DNA from: Mycoemilia scoparia
Taxonomy: Eukaryota > Kickxellomycota > Kickxellomycetes > Kickxellales > Kickxellaceae
Reading direction: 5' to 3'
Length of the DNA: 64,000 nucleotides
Assembly (NCBI GenBank): GCA_027575805.1
Contig: JANBPU010000002.1
Location: forward strand, 62,001 to 126,000
Part shown: positions 1 through 12,377 of the stretch, in pieces
How positions within the stretch are numbered: position 1 is the stretch's first letter
Layout: each line of letters opens with the position of its first letter
Notes under the pieces: generated by a model
The model's database searches: none
What the model was told of the DNA's origin: nothing
Seen by the model: only the letters and a program-made list of their open reading frames with translations
Program-made: the position numbers and the translations under genes

Positions 1-2273
1 ACTGGAGGGTTGATGCAGTAAAGTATTGTCCCTTTCGTATAGGGGTGTTCAAGTAAGTGGGCACGATTTCAACCTTCGAGTGTTTCCACAAAGGGTTTAG
101 AGCTCGCCCTTCGTGCATCTGGTTGTAATACTGAGGAACTTTTTCCCAGGTACGAGCAAGATTCTCAGGCAGTTTCAAGGAGGTTTTATCAGCCTTTAGA
201 GGCCAGCGGTTATTGGTTAGAATTTTGACAGAAAAGTCGTAGCCACATTTTCCAATGTTTCTTGCAAGAGTCTCGCTAAACTCGCCACTAATCTGTATAT
301 CATTGAGCATACTGTCAAGCTTGATGAAGGATTGCTTTTCTTCAACCATTCCGTCTAGACTAAGAATGCTCTTTTCAAACTCTATAGACTCATAGTTGTT
401 GCTAATGAGACGGCGGCTAAGATTTTGGCGATATCTCTCAGCAAACATATCCTTGGCAATCAGGAACTTTGAGATGTTAAGAACAGGCTTTATAAGATCT
501 ATCCTTTCCTGCACTGATAGTTTACTAGCCCTCTTCAGCAGATAGTCACAATAGGTTGAAATTAATTCAGCAGCCTTCTTATGAGCGAGATCCTTTCTCT
601 TGTCTGGTTTATCGTTGGATGGCGGCAGGATAATGTCGCTGTTTAAAAACTCGGAAATCCCCTTGCTCAAATACTCGTTAAAACCAGTATCATGCTTGTT
701 GAAGTCCTCTGAATTTTTATCAGCATTGTAGAATGAGCTGTTAAGTATAGCAGAGTATTCATTGTATATACGAAGCGACTCGTTGACAAAGCTTTCGGCC
801 AACTGTTGGGGCTTGAGTCCTTTGTCAATTCGGCTTATCGCATCAGTACCAGCCTCGACAATCTTTTGTTTGAACTTCTCACGGAGGCTAGTTAGGCCGT
901 TGTTAATACGCACCAGTAGATTATATAAACGAAGCAGCTCTTCTGCGCGGTTCTCATCCAAGAGTGTTTCAAATACGCTTTTGAGACTCTCTTGGCATTC
1001 CTCAATGAGAACCGTGACAATTGTATCGAGCAACTTCTGCTTAGAGTCAGGGTGAAGCAGTTGATCTGCTAGTTTATTTTCTCGGATCATAATATCTTCG
1101 ACTGCTTTCATATAATCAAGAATTCTTCCGGTGGTAGACAGATCCTTGTTCCTCTGCTCATAGAAGGCTCGCGACTCGATTAGGAACTGCTTTTCAAAGT
1201 TGTTGTCGTAGAAGTCCTTAGTCTCGACCTCCATGTGCCTCTCAACACCAAGACTGACTATAAATATGTAATGTATAGGCATGGTAAATATGGAAGTGCA
1301 TGGAAAATGGTTCTAGATACAAGAACAAAACATACCAAAAGAGTCTGTGACATCCTTCACCAAGCTTTCCTTGATGCCTATTTTATTGCGATACTGTGAT
1401 ACCTGGTCAAACACAGCATGCAAGAGTGATGCTTGGATATTTTCGTCCATCATCTGCTTCCAATATATGAGCATGAGCTAGTGGGATAGAAAATAAAGCA
1501 TTCCACATGTAACGACTGGTTTTACAATCCTATGAAATAGACATGCTGGAAGTAATACGATACCTTTTTGATCCCAACAGCATCACCGCCCTCATCTCTA
1601 TTGCGCTTAATCCAGTGCTGGTTCAGGTAGGAAAAGATGTCGTTGATTGTTTTTGTCGACTTAACAAAGTGGCTCCACTCTTCAGAATAGTACTTTAGAA
1701 GCTTTTCTCCAGAAAGCTCTCGCATAATCTAAAAATGAGTTAGCCGATATGTGATGTGAGTGTGTGTATTCTTTTAAAATCAAATGATGAGGGTATGTGT
1801 GGATGCTGCATTTACCTTCATTTTTTCTTCAATGTGGGTCTTCAAAAACCTGTCAATAGAAAGGTAGAGATCCTTTCCTCTGATGAAGTAGGCTGGATAG
1901 ATAGAGTCACAAAAATACGTTAGATATGGTACCAAAGATCGGCCAGCACATAAAACACGATATATGATGAACCGCAATATCCGTTGGAAGAGTAAGCAAC
2001 ATACCTGAGCGTTCAGGGGAGGAATTCGAGTAATTTTGTTCGGTATATGTGCAAAAGTTGTATACCGTTCTATGGAGGATATTGATGTTAGAGTGTTGCT
2101 AAATATTGGCAGGGGCATATTTATATATAGGATATTTGTTCTTACGTGTACAAAAATATAAAGTCTCTGTATGTGATTCCCTGCTTGAGGGTGAACATGT
2201 TTCTAATTCCACCCTCAATGCACTCCCATGTTTTGTTAATGTCACTGGACGTGTCATTTAAACCAGAATTCAT
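1..2273 (-). CDS. Cullin (CUL1/Cdc53-like), C-terminus cut by window edge
   Basis: Scaffold of cullin-RING ubiquitin ligases; the N-terminal cullin repeats hold the adaptor and substrate receptor. I join six exons at about 2273-2146, 2069-2005, 1877-1816, 1728-1564, 1477-1336 and 1257 to the edge. All are in phase with GT-AG borders. The start gives MNSGLNDTSSDINKTWECI. Exon 4 carries the cullin signature LLKYYSEEW then YLNQHWIKR (CUL1: LKFYTQQW and YLNRHWVRR), and exon 5 continues with YWKQMM. The last visible part, around NTPIRKGQYFTASTLQ, is in the cullin homology domain. The winged-helix end and neddylation lysine lie beyond the edge. The RNRDEG motif after the YLNQHW helix resembles CUL1 more than CUL3 or CUL4, but the subtype is inferred. 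Confidence 0.9.
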
Positions 2274-2720
2274 AGTTATAGTAAAGGCAGTGTCTGCGGA
2301 GGATGTTTGGGTATTATTATGTATCTATGCGACTTATAGCTAGCTGAAAAGTAGAAAGAAACAAGCCAAAGAGTGGATAGCAAGCAGCCTAGTATAAGCT
2401 GGGGGCTTACAAACCTATTTTAAAGCGTGGACACTAGCATACGTAGTAGCAGGATATTCCCAGAAAATTAAATCTGGTCCACTTGCTTCTTTGATGTAAA
2501 GGGTGTATGGAGATTTGAAAATGTGCATTTTCTACAGGCATACCAAGGCAATCAAACCCCAAATCAAACGGTGAGACAAAGAGCCAAAGACACTCGTTCA
2601 GCAAAGTTAGCAGAGCAATAATCTAAGTAACAAGCAAAGCTCAGCATAGATGAGTGGCATACTCTAAATAGTCGCTACTATTACAATTACTATCTGCACA
2701 TTGGGACGCTTCTAGCACGA
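2274..2720. other. Intergenic, cullin promoter side
   Basis: No open frame with fungal coding character and no repeat copy was seen. It lies between the cullin start and the 3' end of the next minus-strand gene, so it should hold the cullin promoter and that gene's 3' UTR. Confidence 0.4.
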
Positions 2721-3311
2721 TCAGGACATGTTATTGTTGTTTAGCTCGTCCTCAACATCTGGCGCATAGAGAGATCGATTCCAGTAGGTCACTCGGGCAC
2801 CAGACACCATTCGGCTATACAATGGTTTTCTTGAGCATTGATTTGCTTGGCTTTTATTGCTCTCATCACTATTTATTTCCGGCTTCAGGCTTAGGCGCTG
2901 GGGGGCCTTGGAGAGTGGCTTCTTTTCCATGACCTTGGCTTTCCTTGAAGGCTGGATAGCGCTATTTCGTTTGGCAACATTGGACTTCTGCGCCTCCTGG
3001 TTAGTTTTTTCGCCAAGCACCTTCCTACTAGTGTTTCCCACGCCTGTATTACAGAACTCGAAGTACGTGAAAGCACAAGCGCATCCATCTATATCGAGCT
3101 AATCTATCCTAGCTTAATGGCGTTAGAACACATACCTTGATCTTGGCTTGGCTTATGTGACTCTGCCACTTTGGCTCCTAGTTTCAAACTCATACACTGC
3201 ATTAGAAATACGTGTACAAAAAGCCGTTGTGAGTCAGACTTGCTTACCCTCCACGACGGCTGTCTCGGGCACAATGTTGCAGCGCCTTCTACGTTTGGAG
3301 TAAACCATCAT
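2721..3311 (-). CDS. Small basic protein of unknown function
   Basis: Not recognised. Three exons fit at 3311-3248, 3177-3136 and 3088-2721, giving about 157 residues. The N-terminus is very basic (MMVYSKRRRRCNIVPE). A short Cys/aromatic patch (DGCACAFTYFEFCNTG) follows, and the rest is Lys/Ser-rich and low in hydrophobics, as expected for a disordered, possibly nuclear protein. The C-terminus ends in an acidic patch and an Asn run. The internal joins rest only on phase and splice consensus; exon 3 is the most secure part. The 3' end sits about 450 bp upstream of the cullin start. Confidence 0.45.
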
Positions 3312-3530
3312 GTTTTTTCTATATTCTCTGCTAGGGAATTGCATTGAAGGAATGGTGCTTTAGTATTGCTAAAGAAAGGTGTAGGCAAAGCTTGGTGGTA
3401 ACCTTGAACGATATAGATGGTGCACAAATGCTAGACAAAAGACTTGACTTTCAGCTTTACATACTGCGAGGCTTTTATTGCTGACAAGCCAATAAGTAAA
3501 ACTCGCATAAATGCGAAAATAAGCTGCATT

Positions 3531-3649
3531 TGGATCATTATTTTTGAAGGGCTAATTTCTACTAATAGGCCAGTAGTTTCATCATGAATACTGGTCAGCC
3601 TATATTATCATTGATAATATTTATTTGGCCCTTCAAACATAACTACCCA
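3531..3649. mobile_element. MITE, family B copy 1
   Basis: A left end TGGATCATTATTTTTGAAGG is mirrored at the right by CCTTCAAACATAACTACCCA, giving imperfect terminal inverted repeats of about 25 bp. The interior differs from copies 2, 3 and 5 but contains a smaller inverted motif (CTACTAATAGG and TACTGGTCAGCC). It is non-coding and too short to carry a transposase. Confidence 0.65.
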
Positions 3650-3685
3650 TTTGCTGTCCATGAATTATCTTTCTAATTAAACATA

Positions 3686-3801
3686 TGGATCATAATTTTC
3701 GAAGGGTGACTTTTGGTGGCCACCGATTATAGGAGCTATCCCAGCCAAATGAGTGATCACAGTCTATTAGCAAATGGTCACCCTTCAAAAATAGTCACCC
3801 A
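3686..3801. mobile_element. MITE, family B copy 2
   Basis: Starts TGGATCATAATTTTCGAAGG and ends CCTTCAAAAATAGTCACCCA, with TA on both outer sides, consistent with a TA target duplication. The interior carries GGTGGCCACCGATTATAGG and CAGCCAAATGAGTGATCAC, shared with the copies at 11243 and 49386. Lies 36 bp from copy 1. Confidence 0.75.
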
Positions 3802-4068
3802 TATGATGATAGTAAAACTCAGTTCATGTGTCTTAACGTGTTATTTCATGGTATCCATTTTTTATATATACAGATTAGGAGTGGCAGATCAGGTGCATGA
3901 CTCTGAATAAACGCCGATATGGTTGCTGCAAAGTGGATTTATATGCTCCTAAATAGAAACAATTTATGATTTTTATTCAAAACTACAACGGTCAGACCAA
4001 GCACTACTGCTGCTGTCTGGTATTCCATCTACTAAATGAGAGGAGAATGTAACTGAAACATATTTTGT

Positions 4069-6421
4069 TCAATTGTCTTCGCTGACAGACTGCCTATTTA
4101 GCTCCTTTCTCTCTTTGATTTTCTGGTACAATGCCTTTGCTTCCTGCCAAGATTCTAGACTGAGCTGCTGTTGATATTTGCTGATGCTTATGAGTCTATG
4201 ATTAGTATGGATTGATAAGCGTTATGAAGATCCCGTGTGTGGGCATTGGTTAATACGGTATAGTTAGTTGCTTTTCGGAGAACGTACCTGGCTAGTGTCA
4301 GCATGAAGGATAAGCTTTCTTGGGTAGGCATATTAGTCTCGCTCCCTTGTGCCTGTCGACGACTCTCTGCATAGTCTTCAGATATACCCTAGAGACAAAA
4401 TCAATACATGTGTTGGGATTTTGTATATCAATAGCTAGCAGCTACCAGACACTAATTATTCTTGCACATTCTACATGAACTTGCCTCAGATATGTCTTTA
4501 GGTATCTCGTAGCTCAGCTTCTGGCAATTTAAAAGATATGACCTTAGGGACCACAATTGCTCATCGCTGAGACTGTCTTTTGAGTGCTGTCCATAGGTAC
4601 AGTTCTTGATGATAGTATCATGCGCTGCCTTTTCAAGTGGAATGCTGACATCGAGCTTAAGCAGCGACTTCCCTGATGACAACACGACTATCCTGGTATT
4701 TGTATCGATATCAATGGGCTGGAACGGGAATTGATAAGTAAGGCATTGGTCGGTAGCCATTCTCTGTAGAGCTTGAAGATTTCTAACCCCGTTTTCTTGC
4801 AGAGTTCCTTCTTCAAGTTCAGTCTCGTCACAAACAATCAGAGTAGAAGGTGCCAATTGCAAAACCCCGGCCTTGATGTGCGAACTCTCGGCATTCGGTT
4901 GGTACTTGAGCTTGTTCAAGGACGATATCGACAGCGGAAGCTGAACACACCATGGTACAAATTTTTCGAGACTACTAGTCAGATTGGTAGCAGCCAAATT
5001 GCGCAACTTTCCTTCTTCTTTGGGGCCACTGTCTGGTACCGTTGGAAAGTTCGAGATATTAAGCCCAAGTGATCCAACCTTCGTGTCCTTGACCGACATT
5101 GTAGCAGAAAGAAGGTTGAGCACGAGCAAAAGTCCAACCGCCTCATCTCCACCAACAAGGCCACTGAGGTAGCTCAAACACGCTGATCTCAAATAGTCAA
5201 CATCTATATGGATATGCGGTTTAGTAAAAGCAGTGGTAAGAAAAGTAGCAGCATTGCTTATGGATATACATCAATAGAAATACCTCTCGGAAAGTTGATG
5301 TCAATATAATTATATTGACAAGACCCTTACTTGACGATGGATCTGATAGCATGCCTATAGATGCTGTCAAATCGACCTGATTATAAAATATGCTATGCAC
5401 ACATGGCAATAACTGGTCTTCGCTGTGTGGATTGAGGCCCCATTCAAAAATCCCAACAATGTCAAAAGCCTGTGATACCTTTGGAAGGTTCTCAGACTTG
5501 ATAAACTATATCAATATAAACATTCCCTGTTAAGCATACGAAGATTATTCAAAATATGTCATATAAATTCAGTATATAATAACTTTTGCTTACTTTGACG
5601 ATTGCACCAGCATGTTTTTGTAATCCTAGTGGGTGTTTTTCTGGAATATTTGGTACTACACCTTCTCTCTCTGTTGTCTCTGTAGCATCAACTACCTTGT
5701 CGTTTTTCGTCACCCACTCAGATTCTCCTGGGATGCCAATGCAATACATGATCTCTCTTTCGGAAAACTGGCTACTTGAAGGATCCGTTGGAAGAATATC
5801 CCACTCTTCTGGGCCCAAATCGCTGTGGTTATCCGAGTAGACATTAATGAGCACCTTGATCTCCCCAGTCCTTTTGTTTCTTGCTTTGGCAGAAATTAAT
5901 CCCAGCTCATCTCCAAAGCTTGGGTCTTGGACCATACACCTGAACCTCACCAATGATCCCTCACGCAAGTGAGATAAATTGGCAACACAGTTGAGAGATG
6001 GTATCTATGAGCAATTTCATGAAGAACAGCAACATCACTAAGTTTTGGTCCTGTGACATATCATGTTCAAGTTGTAATATACCGTCTATTATAGATTCAC
6101 CTCTTTTAGTACAGATGGCTTCAATAGAGTATTACGAAAGTTTTCTTCTATGGCGCTGTACACCCGATCTGCAGATACAAGCTGCTCGCCAGAGTCTTGA
6201 TTTCCATTGACTTGTTCTATTTGTGTTTCAGGTCATCAGCCATGTCTAGTAAGTATGGTTGTTGTCGTCCACTCTAGATTTACAATCGTCTTCCAATTCA
6301 TGCCCAAAAGGCATTTGGCTTGTTTATTGCTTTTCAGCCACTGGTGCTTACCGTATACTTCTTTGATAATTTCCTTTGGGTCAGAAACATATTTTGGCCA
6401 GATGTCAGAGGTAGCAACCAT
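4069..6421 (-). CDS. MCMBP: Mini-chromosome maintenance complex-binding protein
   Basis: Binds MCM helicase subunits and promotes their assembly or unloading in the nucleus. Seven exons fit in phase: 6421-6352, 6216-6101, 6004-5594, 5505-5331, 5203-4485, 4388-4288 and 4195-4069 (572 residues). Exon 3 has IPSLN then SLVRFRCMVQD, matching the family's VPSLN and FVKFRCMIQD, followed by YCIGIPGES (family YCVPVPGES). Exon 5 has VGGDEAVGLLLVLNLLS, GVLQLAPSTLIVCDET and EEGTLQENGVRNLQAL, the conserved AAA-like core. The intron after exon 5 starts with GCAAGT and ends TAG; a GC-AG intron is needed to leave ISE in frame with GISEDYAE, because reading on stops at 4452. Length fits the family. Confidence 0.92.
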
Positions 6422-7296
6422 ATTTACGTACACCTGAATAATAAGCTAGAGATGTGAAAAGTATAAACAACCTAGCCAACCGCCACATGATGACCAAATT
6501 GTTGATTTTACTCTGTAAATGGCAGAAACTCCTTTGAAGGTGTACCAGAATAATGCCCTGGATAGTAGCCAATAACCCGTCGGGCTCCAGCCAAAGTGTA
6601 TTGGTTATGGGCCGATTTGCAGGGGATCTATGAGGGTACCGATTTGTTTCCTTTTGGTGGAGGGCTTGCCAAATGCTAGTAATAGTAGTAAATTATAGTT
6701 TATTCTTGAAAGCCTTGACCTTATATTGTTGTTGACCCTATATGCTACTGAGCAATTGAAATGATATACCACTAACTAAATACATGGGTTTTGCAGAGTA
6801 CCATCAAGTCTTTTTAACTTTTTTAATTGATTACAGGCCAAAATACAAATATTGCGCGCTCCTTGCTTTTGTTGGAATATAAGCTATACATCCTCCATAG
6901 ATACGGCAGTACCTCAAGGCCATACTGAATCTGGAAAAACTCCTATCAGGGTGGTCACTCTTAGCGTAAGTAGTGTTTCTCTCAGCTTTCGCTTCTTATC
7001 AAAAAAAATAGCATTTTATTTGCCAAAATATTGTTAAAGAGCTCTGAAGTTGACACCAGAGCATTTGCAGTGCTAAAAATGGTAGAATAAGAATGTTATA
7101 AAATACAAACTATCTAAAATTGTGTGTTTAAAGAAACATGATGTGCTACAAGCAAATTTGTGTTTGATCAGGTGTAAAGTTCGACTTTATAGTAAGGGGG
7201 TTCTTTATAGCACCAGCCTCTTCCCCAATCAAAGATGGCACTTTGTTTTATGGACTTTAAAGCTCACTGCTAAAACATAAACACAGCTGTAACGAT
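6422..7296. other. Intergenic with one family A repeat
   Basis: Gap between the MCMBP start and the 3' end of the MFS gene. Contains a diverged family A repeat at about 6528-6670. Only short chance frames otherwise. Confidence 0.5.
6528..6670 (+). repeat. Dispersed repeat, family A copy 1
   Basis: Diverged copy in the same orientation as the copies at 27949 and 39370. Landmarks in order: ACTCCTTTGAAGG, GGATAGTAGCCAATAACC, GCTCCAGCCAAAGTGTAT, GGGCCGATTTGCAGGG and CTTTTGGTGGAGGGCTTGCC. Confidence 0.6.
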
Positions 7297-9203
7297 TTAT
7301 TGGCCATTTCTTCTAAGGCGGTCTTCCCGATCTTTGGCAGCAAATCTGTTGACGGTGTTAGGAATCCGCGTGCTGTTCAATATGGTTATGAAGAACAGAA
7401 CCGCCGAGAAGTTCCAAACAAGATGGGAGTTGAAGGGGAAAGGCCAGGTATGCTTTATGGAAGTGGACCACAAAATTCCGGCAAGTATAGGGCCGGCCAT
7501 TCTCATGGTAGATGCGATGAGCTGCTGGGCACCGTTTAGCTTTCCAAGAGCCGAAGTGGACGGGGCAACATTGGTGAGGATAATGTTGATGCTGGTAAAG
7601 CATAGGACAGTGCCAACCATCCTCAAAAGAAGCAGGACGATAAGAACCCCCCACATTGCAAAATATGCAGGCGAGTCTGTGTTAAAAGAGGCCATGGAGG
7701 CACCCAATGACCTGCTTGCATGGGTTTGGGCAAGGCCAGCAATGTACGACAAGAATGGGATAGCCACATGGTATGGGATAAGCAGCGTCAAGCCACGGCG
7801 ATAGCACCATATGCACCCCTTTCTTCTCTCAAGATTCGGGTAAACGAATAGCTGGAGATAAATGACCGTAAACCCAACCATGGCCAAGGAAAACCCGATC
7901 ATCCTTTCGTTAAATCCGAGTCCACCTACAGAGATATCACTGGCAGCCCAGATAGGGTACACTTCCTCTGATATTGAGAAAGCGAGAGAAAATGTCAGGT
8001 TTGTCAGGAGAACTTTGACGACCAGCGGGGTAAATATATCAACCTTCTTGGGTGGCTTTGGTGGTTCTTGCTCCAGGGCACCAGAGCTGCTGTTTGTGGT
8101 AGATTCGAGCAATGGCGTTTCTTCAGTGTCAGGTGATACATGCGGTGAAGCAGTGCTGCTAGTGCTTGGAAGCGTCGTGGAGGAAGAGCGTGTCGATACA
8201 GCCTGAGATGGGCTGCTGTTTTTGGTGCTTGTTCTTGTGTCTTGCTCCTGATCTGCTGCTGGCAGAGCTGGGACATTGTCTCCAGAGTTCAGCGTTTCTT
8301 TCAGATTGAAGTAGCCATATATGATGCCGAAGAGACTGAGGGAAGACCCGATCATGCAGGGCAGCAGGTATGGGAAGGTTTCGAACAGCCAGATTCCACC
8401 AAAGATGCCTGGATACTGTTTAGCTGGCTGTGAAAGAAAACCACCGATGGTTGGACCAATGATGGCACCCAAGTTCCAGCAGAGCGGAAGCATAGCGAAT
8501 CCTCTTGAGCGGTTTGTGTTATCGGTTAGCTCTCCCATTATTGATTTAGCAACGCCGACATTCCCATTAAGCAGACCATTGATGCATCGTGCAACCATGG
8601 CCATCCAGAAACTCTTGCTCAATCCAAACAAAAGGAAGCTTATGAAATTTCCTGCCATGCCCATCAGGATTACTGGGCGTCTTCCGATGCGGTCTGACAG
8701 GCTTCCCCAGGACATGACTATGTGATTTTAAAACACCGGCAGCGGTTAGAAATACAATACTACACATGGCACTGTGCACTATATAAATCGCCATATTTCC
8801 TGCGGAAATCAGGGGGATTGCTTTGGGGACCTACCTGTCATTGTTTGGCATACCGAGAAGGATGCAGCGAGCACGCCTGCGTACCAAGCAATATCCTTAG
8901 GATCTTCAGCAACGTTGAAATCTTTGACCATCTACAACAACAATCATTGATATCAGTCATGTCTGTCAAAAAATGCGCAAACATTGTAGCAATATACATT
9001 AGATGGTTGTTACTCACAAAATACATAAAGGGCAGGATCATTGTAAAGTTTATTGGCTCAGTGATTCTGACTATTAAGAGTGTAATAATTTGATCCCAGG
9101 GCAGCGGGGTTTCTGGGGGAAGTTCGACATCGTCAACCCCGTTGCTGGTCAAGGGCCTCTGCGTTGAATCCTGTCGACGCTTTAGCCAGGATGGCAGCTT
9201 CAT
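7297..9203 (-). CDS. Major facilitator superfamily transporter (DHA1, ZIFL/multidrug type)
   Basis: Membrane transporter of the drug:H+ antiporter family. Three exons are in phase: 9203-9018, 8931-8835 and 8717-7297 (567 residues). The N-terminus is a short basic segment followed by PLPWDQIITLLIVRITEPI, typical of fungal members. Between helices 2 and 3 is the MFS motif A, WGSLSDRIGRRPVI. Helix 5 carries LGAIIGPTIGGFLS. A Ser/Thr-rich cytoplasmic loop of roughly 90 residues (about 250-340) separates the two six-helix halves. The substrate cannot be read from sequence; relatives move drugs, metals or siderophores. Homology is strong at family level only. Confidence 0.88.
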
Positions 9204-12200
9204 CTTAATGTAGTCACAGAAAAGGTCGGTATTGGAGTGGCTTTATACTAGACTGGGTATCCAGGACGCTGAAATGCACTTCCTGTCTATGTCGGTGAGT
9301 TGAGAAAACGCTTGGTCTCAATTTTTAAAAGAAAGAAGAGAAAAAAGACGTGGAACAAACACAGCCACGAAATGCCTCCAAATTATCCATCTTTTATACT
9401 TTGTGAAAAGTTCAATATGGACACAAGATTTCTGCACAGTAGTTCACCAATTGGGAAACAGCACCCACCCTGCAGATTACATCTGATACCACCCACTTAA
9501 AACCCAAGCTCGCGAATTTTGTTTACCCGTCTTACAAACCCTCCTGCTACACGTTTGTCAGTTTAAAGCCGAACTAAATGGTCTTGTGAATCCTAAAGCT
9601 GCTCACGTTGAGCTGGCTCTGCTCCTATTCGTATGTCAAACCCATCCCATGCACTCATAGATGGCCTGATTTTGAACTGCTAAGCGACTGCCTTGAGTAG
9701 AAAAATAAAAGCTTGGTTTGGTTTTTAATTTTAGATTCACAACTCAAAGTCACACATTCAATGATAATAACCGGAATATCCTAAAAACTACAAATCAATG
9801 GCCATGTTGGGCGTATTGAATAGATTTGGTATCCACACTCTATTTTCCCTCAACTCTTTGCCTCCACATCTTTTTCAGAAATATCCTTTATTTGACACAC
9901 CCTATATCCCGCCACTTTTTCGCCACCTTCATCAAATATGGCCGATTCCACCATTTTCAGTGCACCATGGCGACGGCCATTTGATTGAGCATAGTAAAGC
10001 TTGCATTGAGTATAGCAGTGGGAGCGAGCTAAATAAACAAGACGCCTGTACAACCTAAACACATGACAAGTGATAAGAGATCAGGCTCACGCAGACATGA
10101 CATTCGTCCTGTGCTCTTAAACCCTAACTGCAGTATACTAAGACGGCGTATCCCCCTAAACCTCTAACCATGTGCTAGACAACCAGTATAAGATGAATCC
10201 ACAGTCTAGATCTAACCACAATGCCTAAGTGTGTTTGAAACAATTGGTCCACTTTAACGCAAAGTTCGGGCTGTTACTGCAATTAATTATTTGACTAGAC
10301 AAAATAGTAAACATGAGTTATATTGCCCCCTCCTTTCTATACAACTAAAATGTTGTCTTTAACTTGATTGTTTTTCTGGTATGGGTACAACAAATGTTTC
10401 ATCTGATATCGTGCAATAGTGTGGTACCATTGGCTTGAAAAGTCTTCTTTTTTACAGGACCTAGCTTCAGTGCGTTAGGCCTGCATAGCGAGTCCGATTG
10501 TTCATTGCATTTGGTGTTACATGGGGCTATAAGCTTATGTTTATTAAATTGCTGTCCTGAACCATGTTGGAAAGCATCTAAAATAATACAAACAAATAAT
10601 CTACACAAAAAAGGGTTACAACATAGAGCAGATGGATTTCTCCCAAGTTACTTTTAGGCTGCCATGCATACACTGGCGATTAATAACCGTTTCAGGTATA
10701 AATACGGACATGGCACCATTGTTTTGTAGTGGTCGGGTATTGGGGAAAATTTGTTGTACCATGCCACACAGAGGCGCAATTGCATAGAAATAAAGGAGGG
10801 AATCGCCTAGTTTTTGTTGTGAATATCAAGCTCTACCCTTCCAGAGGGTGGCCACCTTTTGTCCTAGTGGCTTATAGCGGTTTTGTCAAAAATATGGTTC
10901 CACAAATTAACTTGCGTGTTGCAGCAGCACTAGCCGAAGGATCTGGACACCATCTTCCCAAGGCAAGATCGGGTTGTTGAAGGCATTTCTAAAATACTTT
11001 CCATTTGTCAAAGGCTCATAAGGCTTTGGGAAAATGGATTCCCAAGAATAGTTGCATATGGAATGGCTCGTGATTGGGCTAAAAATCTGAGTGCTCATCT
11101 CTGTCTACTGCAGATTCGATCACTAGCGAAATCTTCCCATTTGGCGTAAACAGCCAATTCATTAGTCGCAGGTTGTTATGATTCAAAATTGAAATGCCAT
11201 TTAAACATTAAGTTGGCGAAAATAAATTATTGATCACACATACGGATCATAATTTTTGAAGGGTGACTCTTGGTGGCCAACGATTATAGGGACAGCCACA
11301 GCCAAATGAATGACTCTATAGCCCTTCAAAAATAACTACCCATACTGAACACTGGAATTATTATCACGACCAGTTGATTTGTCTGATTAAAAAGCCTAAA
11401 GCTACTTCGTGACCACACTTATAGTCCTCTTTGTTATAATAAAGACCGCCAAATTTTTGATATTCACAATGATACACCAAGTCTTGGCTTTATGTGGGGG
11501 TAGCTGAAACAGCACACTCCTCGCCAACAACAGTCATGACCTTGTTTACATAAAATAGATAAACTGTAGATATCGGAGTATAGAAATGCCGAAAATGTGA
11601 AAGCATACTTGTGTGCATTCCGAGCTTCACGAGTGCAAGGCCATGGAACTGAGAAGGTAGTGAATGCTCAAGAAGAAAAAGACCCTTGGTACTAACATAC
11701 AAATCTGTCTACGAATCATTAGGAGCTCTGCCACCCACTTGACGATTATTTCAAATGGCCCCAAGCCTGATCACTTTGCTTTTCTGGCATTTCTCCACCC
11801 TTGCATTAAAGCGAATTTCACAATAATAAAGGTGCAGCCCAGTTAATACTAATGTGTGATGGATGGTCACACGAACTGCCACCATATTTGGTTCTGTTAT
11901 TGCCCACAGTGCCAAAAGGTGAAGCTACCATCTGGAAGGATAGGACTTTGGTATTCATGGCAAGTTAAAGCCCATACATACACACATAAATCATAAATGC
12001 TGAATGTATTCTTGAAAATGTATTATTAGTGGATTAGAGTGTTTCGTTACTAAACTTTCATCAATTTTACAATTTACTTGGGGCTAAAACATAAACAGAT
12101 GAGATAAATTGTTATATGGTATGTTTGTGCTAAAGACAGCTGGGACATGGAGTGGTGGTTATTGGATCTGCTTGGGGTTGTTTGTAATAGCGAAAATCGC

Positions 12201-12377
12201 AGCATGAGAGCAATTTCCGTACCGATTTGGCGACACACGCACACAAAACACAGACTTATTTTCTGTGATATTCACTTTGAATTTACATGGAAATACTATT
12301 ATGGCGGCTTCTGGTATGATTCTTTTTGCGCCGTCTATACTACATGGGGAGGGAGTTGTTTGAGTGATATTACAGGC
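9204..12377. other. Long gene-poor interval
   Basis: Over 3 kb with only short scattered frames (the best, near 10729-10980, has no recognisable domain). One MITE lies at 11243-11342. I see no tRNA, no rRNA and no transposase. It must contain the MFS promoter at its left end and the 3' UTR of the Ser-rich gene at its right end. Confidence 0.45.
11243..11342. mobile_element. MITE, family B copy 3
   Basis: Begins CGGATCATAATTTTTGAAGG and ends CCTTCAAAAATAACTACCCA, with TA on both outer sides. The interior GGTGGCCAACGATTATAGG and CAGCCAAATGAATGAC closely matches copy 2 at 3686, so it is the same subfamily. Confidence 0.75.

Larger units (their letters stand above)
3312..4068. other. Intergenic with two MITE copies
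   Basis: Gene-free gap containing two family B inverted-repeat elements (annotated separately). No other coding signal was seen. Confidence 0.5.

Noticed and set aside
10729..10980. Plus-strand open frame of 83 codons
   Set aside because: No domain, no supporting splice context, isolated in a gene-poor region.
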